Source: Pseudomonas sp. KBW05
Lineage (GTDB): Bacteria; Pseudomonadota; Gammaproteobacteria; Pseudomonadales; Pseudomonadaceae
Reading direction: 5' to 3'
Length of the DNA stretch: 64,000 nt
Assembly (NCBI RefSeq): GCF_003852405.1
Contig: NZ_QAJM01000020.1
Coordinates: forward strand, 105,480-169,479
This document shows, piece by piece, positions 18,000-25,650 of the stretch (positions are counted from its first letter, which is position 1; every line of letters starts with the position of its first letter). The translations under genes were made by a program, and so were the position numbers. The notes under the pieces were generated by a model, which saw nothing but the letters and a program-made list of their open reading frames with translations, ran no database searches and had not been told where the DNA came from.

Positions 18000-19064
18000 T
18001 TACTTCGTGGGCTTTACGATCTCGCCAACTCTTCGGTAAACCTTCTTGGTCATCTCCTCTGTGGAGTGTCCTAGTAATCGGCTGGCATGTCCCAGCTCGA
18101 TCTCACTGGCAGCTTTCGGGCGGATGTCCTTGAACTGGAACTGGCGAATCAGTACGGCCAGGGCAGAGTCCCCATCGGCTCCGGCCTTAATGGCCGCGTT
18201 CTCGCGTGCTTCATCCCATCGATTGCGCAGCATCTGCTGACTCATCCGCAGGCCGGACGTGTTGGTGATGAGCCTCGATGTTTTGATGCCCTTGAGTGCA
18301 CGTCGCTCTTGGAGATCATCAATAAAGGCACTGAGCCCGGATTGCACGCCCTCATCCTCCAGCCGTAGGCGGAGTTTCTTCGAGGTCTTGCCTTGTTTGA
18401 CCATCAGGAAACCCGCGTTCAGGTCGGTGGTGGCGACCTTGAGTACGTCAGCGGGTCGCTGGCCAGTTAGATAGGCCAGGTCCATGGCGTCTTTGAGTTC
18501 CTGCGGCGCCTGATCATAGACGGCATTCCAAACGATCTCACCGGCGTAGTAGTCACGCGGGGTTTCTTTGTTGCGGCGCAGGCCGAAACACGGGTTTGCC
18601 TTGTCCGTCAGACCCCATTCCCGGGCGAACGTGAACATAGTTGATAGAAGCGCGATCTCTCGGTTGGCACGCACCTTGGCCTTCCTCGCGTCGCGGTATT
18701 GAGCAATGATCTGTGGTGTCATAGCGTCGAGTGGGGCGCCGCTGAACGCCTTTTTCAGCTGTCGGAGACCTTTCTGATAGTCGTCCTGAGTGCCCTTGGT
18801 CAGCTTGGGCATCACTTTCTTTTCGTACTCTTCGAACAGTCGGTCTATTAGGTGCGCAGGAGACGGCACTGCTTTGCGCTCCAGGCGCGCCCATTCAACT
18901 TTTGCGTCGTCAAGGTCACTGCCCAGGGGGATCTCTTTGCGTTTGCCTTCGGCGTCCCTGCCGTTGTAGTAGTACCCGATCCAGATTGTTCCGTTCTTTC
19001 GTTTCTGGCGGCGGCGGATCATGCGCGGGGGCAAATCCCGGTTTGCTGTAGATTTCTGGCGCAT
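18000..19064 (-). CDS. int: phage integrase (tyrosine recombinase)
   Basis: A 354-residue tyrosine recombinase that would catalyse integration at, and with a directionality factor excision from, the tRNA-Cys site. It has an N-terminal arm-binding domain (GTIWIGYYYNGRD), a SAM-like core domain, and the catalytic domain: Arg in YLTGQRPAD, FKDIRPKAASE (second Arg, with Lys where His is more usual), LLGHSTEEM, and Tyr in KKVYRR. Located at the attL end and reading leftward, as is normal. Confidence 0.93.
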   Translation of the reverse strand: MRQKSTANRDLPPRMIRRRQKRKNGTIWIGYYYNGRDAEGKRKEIPLGSDLDDAKVEWARLERKAVPSPAHLIDRLFEEYEKKVMPKLTKGTQDDYQKGLRQLKKAFSGAPLDAMTPQIIAQYRDARKAKVRANREIALLSTMFTFAREWGLTDKANPCFGLRRNKETPRDYYAGEIVWNAVYDQAPQELKDAMDLAYLTGQRPADVLKVATTDLNAGFLMVKQGKTSKKLRLRLEDEGVQSGLSAFIDDLQERRALKGIKTSRLITNTSGLRMSQQMLRNRWDEARENAAIKAGADGDSALAVLIRQFQFKDIRPKAASEIELGHASRLLGHSTEEMTKKVYRRVGEIVKPTK

Positions 19065-19067
19065 TGA

Positions 19068-19304
19068 TTAACTCACGTTCGCCAGGTCGAGTGACCAAGT
19101 TTCGGCGACCGCATTTACCGCAGAGGGCTTAACGCCTGCCAGTTTCAGGCGGGCGTATACGCGACCCACGATAGGGCGGTGTGCGCCTGTCAGGACAAAC
19201 TCCCAGCGGTTGGTGGTCAGCCACAGGATTTGCTTGGACGGGATCTGATAACCGGTGATGGTGGCCAGCTCTTCGTCGGCTAGGGTTTCGCTTTGAAATT
19301 CCAT
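19068..19304 (-). CDS. DUF4224 protein, possible excisionase-like factor
   Basis: A 78-residue protein (MEFQSETLADEELATITGY...) of the DUF4224 type, small proteins found directly upstream of phage integrases. ELATITGYQIPSKQILWL may form a DNA-binding helix pair. Three consecutive ATG codons are present; the third (19304) is best spaced from GGAGG. It follows the preceding gene with a 2-bp gap, or a 4-bp overlap if the first ATG is used. The position suggests a directionality role, which is inference. Confidence 0.7.
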   Translation of the reverse strand: MEFQSETLADEELATITGYQIPSKQILWLTTNRWEFVLTGAHRPIVGRVYARLKLAGVKPSAVNAVAETWSLDLANVS

Positions 19305-19306
19305 CA

Positions 19307-19726
19307 TCATGCCTCCGATACCAGTGCGTTTTTGAACTGTGCAGCGAGATGCCAAGGCGTCCAGTAACCATCGTCCATTTGAACGGCGAGAGGTTCCGTC
19401 GGGCCATTCCAGCGCAGCCCATACCGAGGTAGCCCATAGCCCTCAGGCGGTCGCGGCGGTAGATCAGGTTTAAGCCCTCGTAGGTGTTCGTTTTCGGCGA
19501 TCAGGGCCAGAATGGCCGCTGGTGTAGCGGCCTCAATAAAGTCGCGATAGGGCTTGGGAATCGCCAGTAGGGGCGTACCATCCATGCTCTTTACGGCGCT
19601 CAGCACATCGCCGTCACGCAGGCCATGATCTAGATTGCTGGTGAGCCGCAGCACTGAATTGCTGGTCCACCAGCTCCATTCGACTCCACCGGCAGCCATT
19701 GCCGCTGATTTAAGTACGTCGCTCAT
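19307..19726 (-). CDS. phage hypothetical protein (Ead/Ea22-like fragment)
   Basis: A 139-residue protein. ATG 19726 is preceded by GGGAGG and overlaps the methyltransferase stop by 4 bp. AATPAAILALIAENEHLRGLKP is the helix seen in Ead/Ea22-type phage proteins; the remainder (WNGPTEPLAVQMDDGYWTPW) looks like a small DUF551-like beta region. Function unknown. Part of the tightly packed leftward early operon. Confidence 0.7.
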   Translation of the reverse strand: MSDVLKSAAMAAGGVEWSWWTSNSVLRLTSNLDHGLRDGDVLSAVKSMDGTPLLAIPKPYRDFIEAATPAAILALIAENEHLRGLKPDLPPRPPEGYGLPRYGLRWNGPTEPLAVQMDDGYWTPWHLAAQFKNALVSEA

Positions 19727-21804
19727 GCGGCCTCCCGATGCTGCACAGTGAGTTGCCATGGATCATTCGCCAGTGCTAGCGCTGCCATTGGCGGTGGGCT
19801 TACGCTGTTCCCGCACATGTGCACCTGCTGGCTGATGTTGAAGGGCTTGCCGTCGGCGCCGTGGGTGATGACGTAGCTGGTGGGGAAGCCTTGGGCCTTG
19901 TACAGCTCTGCCGGTTTGAGCATCCGCAGGCAGATGTCGACGATCACGTACGGCGTGCCTTTCACCATCACAGTGACCAGGGCCAGGCGGTCCTTGGTGG
20001 TGATGGTGGGTGCCGGTGCATCGCAGGCGCTGACGTTCTCGGTGCCGTAGTAGCTGATCAGGAAGGCGGCAACGCGCAGGGCTCCGGCTTCGTGTTCCGG
20101 CGAGAGGGTGAGCGACACCAGCGAGCTCTTGCCACCGCCACCGGCAGTGATGGTCGGTGCCGGATCATCCAGGCCCAGGCCAACGCTCCCGCCGATTGCC
20201 CGTTCCATGAAGGCGCTGACCAAGCCGTGGTGCTGGCCGCCGGCACTGATGGTGTGCAGCGGGTCATTGGCGTCCCGTGCATCACAGTTGCCACGCATGT
20301 GCACCAGGTGCGCCGTCGCCAACTGCTGCTGGCTGCCGGTGTTGGTCACCGTGGTCATCGGGTCGCGGATGTCCTTGGCGTGCACGGTGTTGAACCCGCC
20401 GTTGGCCTGGATCATCACCGCAGTGCTGACGGACTGTCCGCCGCCGCTGGCAGTGACGGTGCCCACCGGGCCGCAGATGTCGTTAACCCCGTGGGAGCGG
20501 CGCTTGGTTGCACCGGAACCCTCGCCGTGCCCGGCCTGGACAATGCAGGCTGATGCTACCGCGCGGTGGCTTCGGGTCATTAGCGTTCCCATTGGCTGGT
20601 CCGCCGATACCGGGTGCCCGGCATACACCGGCCCGCCGGCCCCAACCATTACTGGGCTGATCAGCGTCAGCTCACCGCGATTCGCGCAGGTCACCGTCGG
20701 CAGTGGGTCGAGCGGATCATTGATCCGGTCGCTGCCCTGGTGCGTTGCCGGTGCGATCACCGGGCTCACCACCGAGAAAGCGCCGCCCTTGGGATAGGAG
20801 GTGATCGTGCGCAGCGGCTCGCCGGCGGACTGCACCGACTCACCCGACCAGTTGGCGATAGGCACAATGAACGGCGCGGGGCTGTCGATGACGAATTTCT
20901 TCATGCCCTTGGCGACGCGGCGCAGGGTGGCGTCGGCCAGGTCTTTCTTGCGGCCGAAGATGCTTTTGCCAAGGTCGGTGAAGTCGATGCAGTCAGCGGC
21001 TGTCTTGTACTTCTGCTGACCCTTGACCGGGTTCTTTGCGTGGGTAGCCTCAGGCCATACCACCGGCCGGCCATCGCACCGGGCAATCATGAACAATCGT
21101 TCCCGGCTGGTCGGCGCGCCGAAGTCGCACGCTTTGATCACCTTCCACTCCACCACATATCCCATGCCTTCCAGCAGGGCTACGAAACGGCGCCAAGTGC
21201 GGCCGCGCTGTTTCGGGTCCGGTACCAGGAACTGGTTCGACACCGACACTTGCTCGCCGGGTTCGGCCACCCTGTTGGTGGTTTTCCCTTTCTTGGTTGG
21301 GTGCGGCACCTGGTCCAGCGTTACCACCCGGCCGGTGGCCTTGTCGCGTTTGGCGATCAGTCGGCCCCATTGCAGGATCTGCTTCACGTTCTCCAGGCTG
21401 ATCACCCGTGGCCGCTTCATGCCTGCCCACTTGAGGCCGATCCACGACAGGTTGCGGATCTCGCGCTTGCGCGGCTGACCGCCGGCTGCCTGGCTGTGAT
21501 GCGTGCAGTCCGGCGACATGTGGAACCAGCCCACGGCCTTGCCGCCGCACTCAGTATCGGGGTCGCCCTCGAAAACATCCGTGGTGAAGTGCTGCGCCCC
21601 GGGGTGGTTCATTGTGTGCATGCTGATCGCTTGGGAGCTGTGGTTCTTCGCGACATTGACGGGGCGGCCTAAACCCATCTCCAGGCCGGTGCCTGCGCCG
21701 CCGCCACCACAGAAAAAGTCCACGACGATTTCGTCATCTTGTGCGTCGAAGCCCAGGCCGTATTGGGTTTTGAAGTCGAAGGGCTGCTTATTGGATGTTT
21801 TCAT
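19723..21804 (-). CDS. C5 DNA cytosine methyltransferase
   Basis: A 693-residue DNA (cytosine-5) methyltransferase. Motif I is DFFCGGGGAGTGL (about 28-40), motif IV is MSPDCTHHS with the catalytic Cys, motif VI is SLENVKQI, motif VIII is TSRERLFMIA, and motif X lies near the C-terminus (MCGNSVSPPPMAALA). Between VIII and X is a long region with eight spaced repeats of the type D/E-P-x-x-T-I/V-T (DPLPTVTC, DPMTTVTN, DPAPTITA and others), where target recognition resides. No cognate nuclease is visible, so protection of phage DNA against host restriction is the likely role. ATG 21804 overlaps the preceding gene by 4 bp. Confidence 0.9.
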   Translation of the reverse strand: MKTSNKQPFDFKTQYGLGFDAQDDEIVVDFFCGGGGAGTGLEMGLGRPVNVAKNHSSQAISMHTMNHPGAQHFTTDVFEGDPDTECGGKAVGWFHMSPDCTHHSQAAGGQPRKREIRNLSWIGLKWAGMKRPRVISLENVKQILQWGRLIAKRDKATGRVVTLDQVPHPTKKGKTTNRVAEPGEQVSVSNQFLVPDPKQRGRTWRRFVALLEGMGYVVEWKVIKACDFGAPTSRERLFMIARCDGRPVVWPEATHAKNPVKGQQKYKTAADCIDFTDLGKSIFGRKKDLADATLRRVAKGMKKFVIDSPAPFIVPIANWSGESVQSAGEPLRTITSYPKGGAFSVVSPVIAPATHQGSDRINDPLDPLPTVTCANRGELTLISPVMVGAGGPVYAGHPVSADQPMGTLMTRSHRAVASACIVQAGHGEGSGATKRRSHGVNDICGPVGTVTASGGGQSVSTAVMIQANGGFNTVHAKDIRDPMTTVTNTGSQQQLATAHLVHMRGNCDARDANDPLHTISAGGQHHGLVSAFMERAIGGSVGLGLDDPAPTITAGGGGKSSLVSLTLSPEHEAGALRVAAFLISYYGTENVSACDAPAPTITTKDRLALVTVMVKGTPYVIVDICLRMLKPAELYKAQGFPTSYVITHGADGKPFNISQQVHMCGNSVSPPPMAALALANDPWQLTVQHREAA

Positions 21805-22151
21805 GCCGCATCTTCCGCATTCAGTTGCGCGGGATAGGCCGCTAGCCACATCTTCGCGGCGAAGGCAGTCAGTTGGCGGCGCTGTTTGTTCACTTTCGTC
21901 ACCATGGCTTCTGTGCCAGGGAACGCCTGCCAAGTCGCCACGGCCAGGCCCAATGATGTAGTTATCTTGGTCATCAGTTCATGGTCAGCAATGGTGCAAG
22001 ACGGCGAGCTGGCATGCTGTTGGCGAGCAAGCCTCACTCCACGGTCAAAGCCGCGCGCGTATGCTTTGTTGGCTGCTCGGTACAGGAAAAATCCGGTTGC
22101 AAGCCAGCCGGCTAGAAGGCCGATGGAGATGATGTAGGTTTCGATTTGCAT
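21801..22151 (-). CDS. small membrane-anchored phage protein, unknown function
   Basis: A 116-residue protein with one N-terminal membrane helix (IISIGLLAGWLATGFFLYRA) and a basic cytoplasmic part. I recognise no family. Its start is preceded by GAGGCACAGCAC, the same leader as the gene at 23081-23431. It overlaps the methyltransferase start by 4 bp. Confidence 0.65.
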   Translation of the reverse strand: MQIETYIISIGLLAGWLATGFFLYRAANKAYARGFDRGVRLARQQHASSPSCTIADHELMTKITTSLGLAVATWQAFPGTEAMVTKVNKQRRQLTAFAAKMWLAAYPAQLNAEDAA

Positions 22152-22171
22152 GTGCTGTGCCTCGATAAGAG

Positions 22172-22210
22172 CCCGCCGCCGGACAGTTTTGGTGAGAGGA
22201 CGGCGGCGGG
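22172..22210 (-). promoter_or_regulatory. RNA hairpin with CCTCTCACCA loop (copy 1)
   Basis: On the minus strand, a 10-bp GC stem (CCCGCCGCCG with CGGCGGCGGG) encloses a 19-nt loop containing CCTCTCACCAAAA. It lies between yfdQ and the membrane protein gene. The loop is shared with 25163-25197 and 26698-26740 although the stems differ. Unpaired copies of the loop motif are at 23050-23063 and 25592-25605. Confidence 0.6.
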
Positions 22211-22225
22211 GTGTTGCAGTGGTGG

Positions 22226-23035
22226 TTAACCCAGGTTGAAGCTGCCGATGGTCAAGGTCGCGGAGCCGCCGACTTCTTGTTGAACGACTTGCTTGAACTC
22301 TTGGGCCAGGTCTTCGCGCAGTTGCGCTTCGCCAATCCAGCGCAGACGCAACGCTGGCTTATCGCCGCCGGTCAGCACGGCTACGCGGAGGCGGATCGTG
22401 CGCGAGTCCAGCCCTTCGTACGGCGGCGTGGTGAACAGAAACTCAGCTGGCAGACCTTCCGAGGACTTGGCCTCGATCTGATCCATGGCCGAGCGGGACG
22501 CGCTCAGGTCGCCTACGACGTGCTCGCTTTTACGGGCCTGCTCGATGCTGATGGAGCGGATGGCGCCAGCTGCCTTGGTCAGTGGGATGTCCTTGTCATC
22601 GGCGTCCAATGCTTTCAGGTTTGGCGCCCAATCCTCGATCCAATCACTGAGGTCTTTCTGGGCGTGCGTACGTTGTGCCGCGTGCTCAAGTGCCAGGAAT
22701 GCAGCGGTTTTTTTCAGCGTGAGTGTGGCGTTGTAGTCGCCGTGGCCCGGTGTTTCGGCATCGCCGAGGTTGAAGTACACGGTGCAGGCCATCGCGTCGC
22801 CGTCTACGAAGCCTACGGCGGCCGGACCTTTGGCGGCGACCACGTAGTCGGCGAAGTCTTTCAGCGAATGAGTGGCCAAAGCACCACGGAAGCGGCTGCG
22901 CAGTTCCTGGAACTTCTCGATGCTATGCAACTTCACGTCCACTGGCAGGGCCAGCACTGGAGTGAAGGTGCCCAGCGATTTTGCGTGGGCCAGCAGGGCG
23001 GTGTCTTGAATCAACTGAATTGCTTTGGCTTCCAT
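22226..23035 (-). CDS. YfdQ family protein (DUF2303)
   Basis: A 269-residue protein of the YfdQ/DUF2303 family, common in early operons of temperate phages. Recognisable stretches include FRGALATHSLKDFADYV, the conserved KTAAFLALEHA, and FLFTTPPYEGL. The molecular function of the family is not established. Its ATG has only a loose AGGAAC site. The leader contains an unpaired copy of the CCTCTCACCAAAA motif (23050-23063). Confidence 0.85.
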   Translation of the reverse strand: MEAKAIQLIQDTALLAHAKSLGTFTPVLALPVDVKLHSIEKFQELRSRFRGALATHSLKDFADYVVAAKGPAAVGFVDGDAMACTVYFNLGDAETPGHGDYNATLTLKKTAAFLALEHAAQRTHAQKDLSDWIEDWAPNLKALDADDKDIPLTKAAGAIRSISIEQARKSEHVVGDLSASRSAMDQIEAKSSEGLPAEFLFTTPPYEGLDSRTIRLRVAVLTGGDKPALRLRWIGEAQLREDLAQEFKQVVQQEVGGSATLTIGSFNLG

Positions 23036-23080
23036 TGGATCTAGTTCCTGTTTTGGTGAGAGGTATGGAGCGGTGTAGCG

Positions 23081-23431
23081 TTAGGACTTGGCGTGAATCG
23101 GTGCGGCTTCGCGGTTGAACAGCTGATCCGCGTGGGGTGTCTCGGGGAACAGCGTGAGGCAGCCGCCGGAGCCGACATGCATAGGCGTGTCGAGGGTGGT
23201 GTCTTCGCTGCGGCTTCCGCGTTTGGTCGGTACCTTGTAGGCGAGCTTGTGGTTGACGGTCACCTGGTGGCTGTCGGCGATTTGCTTCATGGTGAAGGTG
23301 AGCGTGACGGTGCCGACCTTCTTGTTGTCAACGACGCCGGCCGCGACCTCCGAGAGCGCGTGACCTATTTGGCTGGCGAAGACGCCGGCGTTGAGTTCGC
23401 CAATAAAGTCGGCGGTATTGGTAGCTTTCAT
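23081..23431 (-). CDS. phage hypothetical protein paired with YfdQ
   Basis: A 116-residue protein (MKATNTADFIGELNAGVFASQIGHAL...) with a beta-rich middle (KKVGTVTLTFTMKQI). Proteins like it regularly accompany yfdQ in phages; no function is known to me. The ATG is preceded by GAGGCACAGCAC, identical over 12 bases to the leader of the gene ending at 21801. The gap before it holds a small GCCCCTG hairpin. Confidence 0.7.
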   Translation of the reverse strand: MKATNTADFIGELNAGVFASQIGHALSEVAAGVVDNKKVGTVTLTFTMKQIADSHQVTVNHKLAYKVPTKRGSRSEDTTLDTPMHVGSGGCLTLFPETPHADQLFNREAAPIHAKS

Positions 23432-23491
23432 GTGCTGTGCCTCAGTGATGAGTTGCTGTTTGCCCCTGGTCGGCAGGGGCTACCGTTTGAA

Positions 23492-23734
23492 TCAGGCCGC
23501 TTGCTTCGTCGCCTGGGCGTCGAGGTAGTCGGCCAGGTCGTGCAGGTAAACGACTGGCTTGGCGCGGGTCGAACAGTGCAGGCGCTTGACCACCAGCTTG
23601 ATCCGACCTGCCTTGATTTCGCTCAGCAGGTAGCGGTCGGTGCGGATGTGCGTGAAGTACTGTTCACGCACGGCGGTCAGCGATGGGCACGGTGTGGCGA
23701 ACTGGCGCCGGAGTTGTTCCAGGGTGGTGGTCAC
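23492..23734 (-). CDS. PrtN-like (pyocin activator family) DNA-binding protein
   Basis: An 80-residue protein starting at a GTG that overlaps the previous stop (GTGA). PSLTAVREQYF, LLSEIKAGRIKLVV and KPVVYLHDLADYLD match the PrtN family, whose founder activates pyocin genes in P. aeruginosa. Short PrtN-like proteins are common in Pseudomonas prophages, where they may act on phage genes. DNA-binding function is inferred from the family. Confidence 0.75.
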   Translation of the reverse strand: MTTTLEQLRRQFATPCPSLTAVREQYFTHIRTDRYLLSEIKAGRIKLVVKRLHCSTRAKPVVYLHDLADYLDAQATKQAA

Positions 23735-24105
23735 GCGGGTTCCTCCCCATGCCCCTCCTTTTGGGGCACCAGCTTGAGGCGGATCAGTTCGGCGAGACCT
23801 TCTTTGCTCTTGCCCTTGGCCGCTGCCAGCACGTTGCCCTTGGCGTCTGCGACTACGGCGCCATATGGGTATTCCGGGCACTTGACCGGGGTTACGTAGA
23901 CCACCTGGTCGTCGGAGATGACGGCATCCACGCAGCGGAATACTTCGGCCAGTTCGACCGACACGCAGGGCAAGGCCTCAAGTAGTGCGACAGCTTCGGC
24001 CGAGGCGCCAATCAGCGTGGCGCGGCTGATTACCGTTGGATGGTTGAGGTACATCGGCACCAGTTTCAGTGCGCCTACAGCGGCGTTGATGGCGTTCGGC
24101 TTCAT
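23731..24105 (-). CDS. phage hypothetical protein
   Basis: A 124-residue protein starting MKPNAINAAVGALKLVP, overlapped by 4 bp at both ends by its neighbours, which makes the frame and start secure. I see no recognisable domain. The C-terminal part (VVADAKGNVLAAAKGKSKEGLAELIRLKLV) is alanine- and lysine-rich. Part of the leftward early operon. Confidence 0.65.
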   Translation of the reverse strand: MKPNAINAAVGALKLVPMYLNHPTVISRATLIGASAEAVALLEALPCVSVELAEVFRCVDAVISDDQVVYVTPVKCPEYPYGAVVADAKGNVLAAAKGKSKEGLAELIRLKLVPQKEGHGEEPA

Positions 24106-24377
24106 GCTGCGGCGTCCTTCTTGGTGATGGTGATGTTCAACTTCTTGGCGATCCACTCGACACCGGCTTCCTTGACCATCACCACGGAGTAATGGGTGTA
24201 GTTGCGGAGTGTTGGATTCCAGCGGCAGCGCGGGTCGGAGAACAGGTAGCCGCGCTCGCGGTGTGCGCTGGCCAGGTCGCCGGACGAATTCAGCACGCCG
24301 AGTGCCCGCAGCCTGGTGCGGAAGGCACGGGGCTTGAGCCCGAGCAAAGCGGCGGTTTGATCCAGGGTACGGTTCAT
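24102..24377 (-). CDS. KilAC-type antirepressor domain protein
   Basis: A 91-residue protein matching the C-terminal KilAC domain of phage antirepressors: LDQTAALLGLKPRAFRTRLRALGVLN (helix-turn-helix), then LFSDPRCRWNPTLRNY and VKEAGVEWIAKKLN. The N-terminal Bro/ANT domain of full-length antirepressors is absent, so this is a stand-alone DNA-binding module. It overlaps the next gene by 4 bp. Confidence 0.75.
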   Translation of the reverse strand: MNRTLDQTAALLGLKPRAFRTRLRALGVLNSSGDLASAHRERGYLFSDPRCRWNPTLRNYTHYSVVMVKEAGVEWIAKKLNITITKKDAAA

Positions 24378-24387
24378 GACGCTGTCC

Positions 24388-24969
24388 TCAGGCTGATAGC
24401 TTTTCGGCGCGCGGGTGGCGCTCGCGAATCATGAGGAACACCTCGTCCAGCGAGCGCAGGAACTCATCAACTGTGCCGTTGTTGCGCAGGATCAGGTCGT
24501 CCTGGCGAACGGCTACACCGGCCTCGCTAATGTGCGGGTTCACCGCTTGCGCGTCGTTGCGGCCGATGTGGATGATGGTGCCGCCCCGGCGGCGAATGAG
24601 GTCCGCCTCGTTTTCGAAGCGCACGTCGCTGACGACGAAACCGAGTACTGCGCCCAGCGCTTTCGTCATGTAATCGAGGTTCTGTTCGGCGAGCTTCACC
24701 CAGATATCCGGGTGTACAGTGTTGCGTGCCCACTCTGTACCCATCGACTGCATCAGTTGACGGGGCGAGCGGCCCAGCCAGGCCAGAGGCTGTTCCTTGC
24801 GGTCGCCTTCAAAGTCGCTCGGGTCGAGATTGAAGATCGCCATCAGACCGTCGCGAAGCGGATCAGCGAAGGCGTAGTGCTCCAGCAGGTACGTGCCAAC
24901 CAGGTGTTCAGCGGCAGTCGACTTGCCGGAGCGTGCGCGCCCAGTGAGACCAATCAGAAGAGGCTTCAT
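24388..24969 (-). CDS. deoxynucleoside monophosphate kinase-like protein
   Basis: A 193-residue P-loop kinase with Walker A GLTGRARSGKST at the N-terminus, then FADPLRDGLMAIFNL, LMQSMGTEWARNTVHPDIWV and VVSDVRFENEADLIRRRGG, the pattern of phage dNMP kinases (T4 gp1 relatives). It would phosphorylate dNMPs for phage DNA synthesis. ATG 24969 overlaps the preceding stop by 4 bp; the open frame extends 6 codons further without support. Confidence 0.85.
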   Translation of the reverse strand: MKPLLIGLTGRARSGKSTAAEHLVGTYLLEHYAFADPLRDGLMAIFNLDPSDFEGDRKEQPLAWLGRSPRQLMQSMGTEWARNTVHPDIWVKLAEQNLDYMTKALGAVLGFVVSDVRFENEADLIRRRGGTIIHIGRNDAQAVNPHISEAGVAVRQDDLILRNNGTVDEFLRSLDEVFLMIRERHPRAEKLSA

Positions 24970-25163
24970 GCTGCATCGCCTCCCCAAGGGCCCTGGTCGT
25001 CAGCGATGACAACTGCGGGGGCGTTGGACATGGTGACGCGACCGAGGTTAACGATGACCAGCAGGCCGGTACTGCGCTGGATGCGCTCAACGGCGGCTGG
25101 ACTGGTGGCGGCTGCCGGGTGGAGATACACCGGGCAGCGATTGTTGTGCTGTGTTGTTTGCAT
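24966..25163 (-). CDS. small phage protein, first gene of the leftward early operon
   Basis: A 65-residue protein starting MQTTQHNNRCPVYLHPAA at ATG 25163. No family recognised. It follows the early promoter directly, and its start codon touches the 3' arm of the leader hairpin at 25163-25197, so its translation may depend on that structure. It overlaps the kinase gene by 4 bp. Confidence 0.6.
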   Translation of the reverse strand: MQTTQHNNRCPVYLHPAAATSPAAVERIQRSTGLLVIVNLGRVTMSNAPAVVIADDQGPWGGDAA

Positions 25164-25197
25164 GGCTCGTAACCTGTGGTGAGAGGAGTACGAGCCA
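25163..25197 (-). promoter_or_regulatory. RNA hairpin with CCTCTCACCA loop (copy 2, nutL-like position)
   Basis: On the minus strand, TGGCTCGTA pairs with TACGAGCCA (9 bp, perfect) around a 17-nt loop CTCCTCTCACCACAGGT. It begins about 10 nt after the predicted transcription start of the leftward promoter and ends at the ATG of the first gene. Confidence 0.65.
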
Positions 25198-25200
25198 AAA

Positions 25201-25239
25201 TTAGCAATAGCTAAATTATAATGCAATAGCAGATGCTAA
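25201..25239 (-). promoter_or_regulatory. leftward early promoter with two repressor operators
   Basis: On the minus strand a perfect -10 TATAAT occupies 25220-25215. Palindromic TTAGCAATAGCTAA (25201-25214) lies just downstream and the related TAGCAGATGCTAA (25227-25239) just upstream; both match the operator half-site TTAGC found beside the CI gene. The -35 region is weak. Confidence 0.7.
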
Positions 25240-25257
25240 ATTAGTTTGGTGCCAGAG

Positions 25258-25509
25258 CTACTCGGTTTGGGGTACATCCCAATACACGCGAATAGCGCCA
25301 TCGTCTTGAAAAGTGACGTGCACACCATCGGTCTCTGTAATCGCTTCTATGATCTGATCCCAATCTTCCTGTGCCTCATCTGGTGCTTTCGAGATGATCG
25401 CGGCGTGTGCCTTCTGGGCGGCGGGGGCATTTATTATTTTCTGTAGCCGCGCGCCGAGCAGCTCGATGGACGTGGTTGGGGCGGGGCTTTTGGGGTTGGG
25501 CTTTGCCAT
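25258..25509 (-). CDS. SOS-boxed small phage protein
   Basis: An 83-residue protein (MAKPNPKSPAPTTSIELLGARL...) with an acidic, mixed alpha/beta C-terminal half (EDWDQIIEAITETDGVHVTFQDDGAIRVYWD). No family recognised. ATG 25509 follows GGAGG. A perfect LexA-type palindrome lies 18 bp upstream at 25527-25542, so it is probably induced by DNA damage independently of CI. It lies between the CI terminators and the leftward early promoter. Confidence 0.65.
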   Translation of the reverse strand: MAKPNPKSPAPTTSIELLGARLQKIINAPAAQKAHAAIISKAPDEAQEDWDQIIEAITETDGVHVTFQDDGAIRVYWDVPQTE

Positions 25510-25526
25510 AGGATCCTCCTTGGTTG

Positions 25527-25542
25527 CTGTATGTTCATACAG
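25527..25542. promoter_or_regulatory. LexA/SOS box
   Basis: CTGTATGTTCATACAG is a perfect palindrome fitting the CTG-N10-CAG LexA consensus. It precedes the gene at 25258-25509. A second box is at 53257-53272. Confidence 0.8.
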
Positions 25543-25565
25543 TATGTCGAGAGGATTCCTACGGC

Positions 25566-25592
25566 AAGAAAAAAAGAGCACATATGTACTCT
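25566..25592 (-). terminator. second terminator between CI and the SOS-boxed gene
   Basis: Minus strand: AGAGTACAT and ATGTGCTCT form a stem (one wobble pair) followed by TTTTTTTCTT. It isolates the SOS-boxed gene from read-through from CI. Confidence 0.6.
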
Positions 25593-25606
25593 TTACGGTG
25601 AGAGGC

Positions 25607-25630
25607 AATAAAAAGCCCGCATAAGCGGGC
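25607..25630 (-). terminator. terminator of the CI repressor gene
   Basis: Minus strand: GCCCGC, loop, GCGGGC, then TTTTTATT, 21 bp after the CI stop. Confidence 0.85.
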
Positions 25631-25650
25631 TTCTATCGTCGGGCGTTCAA

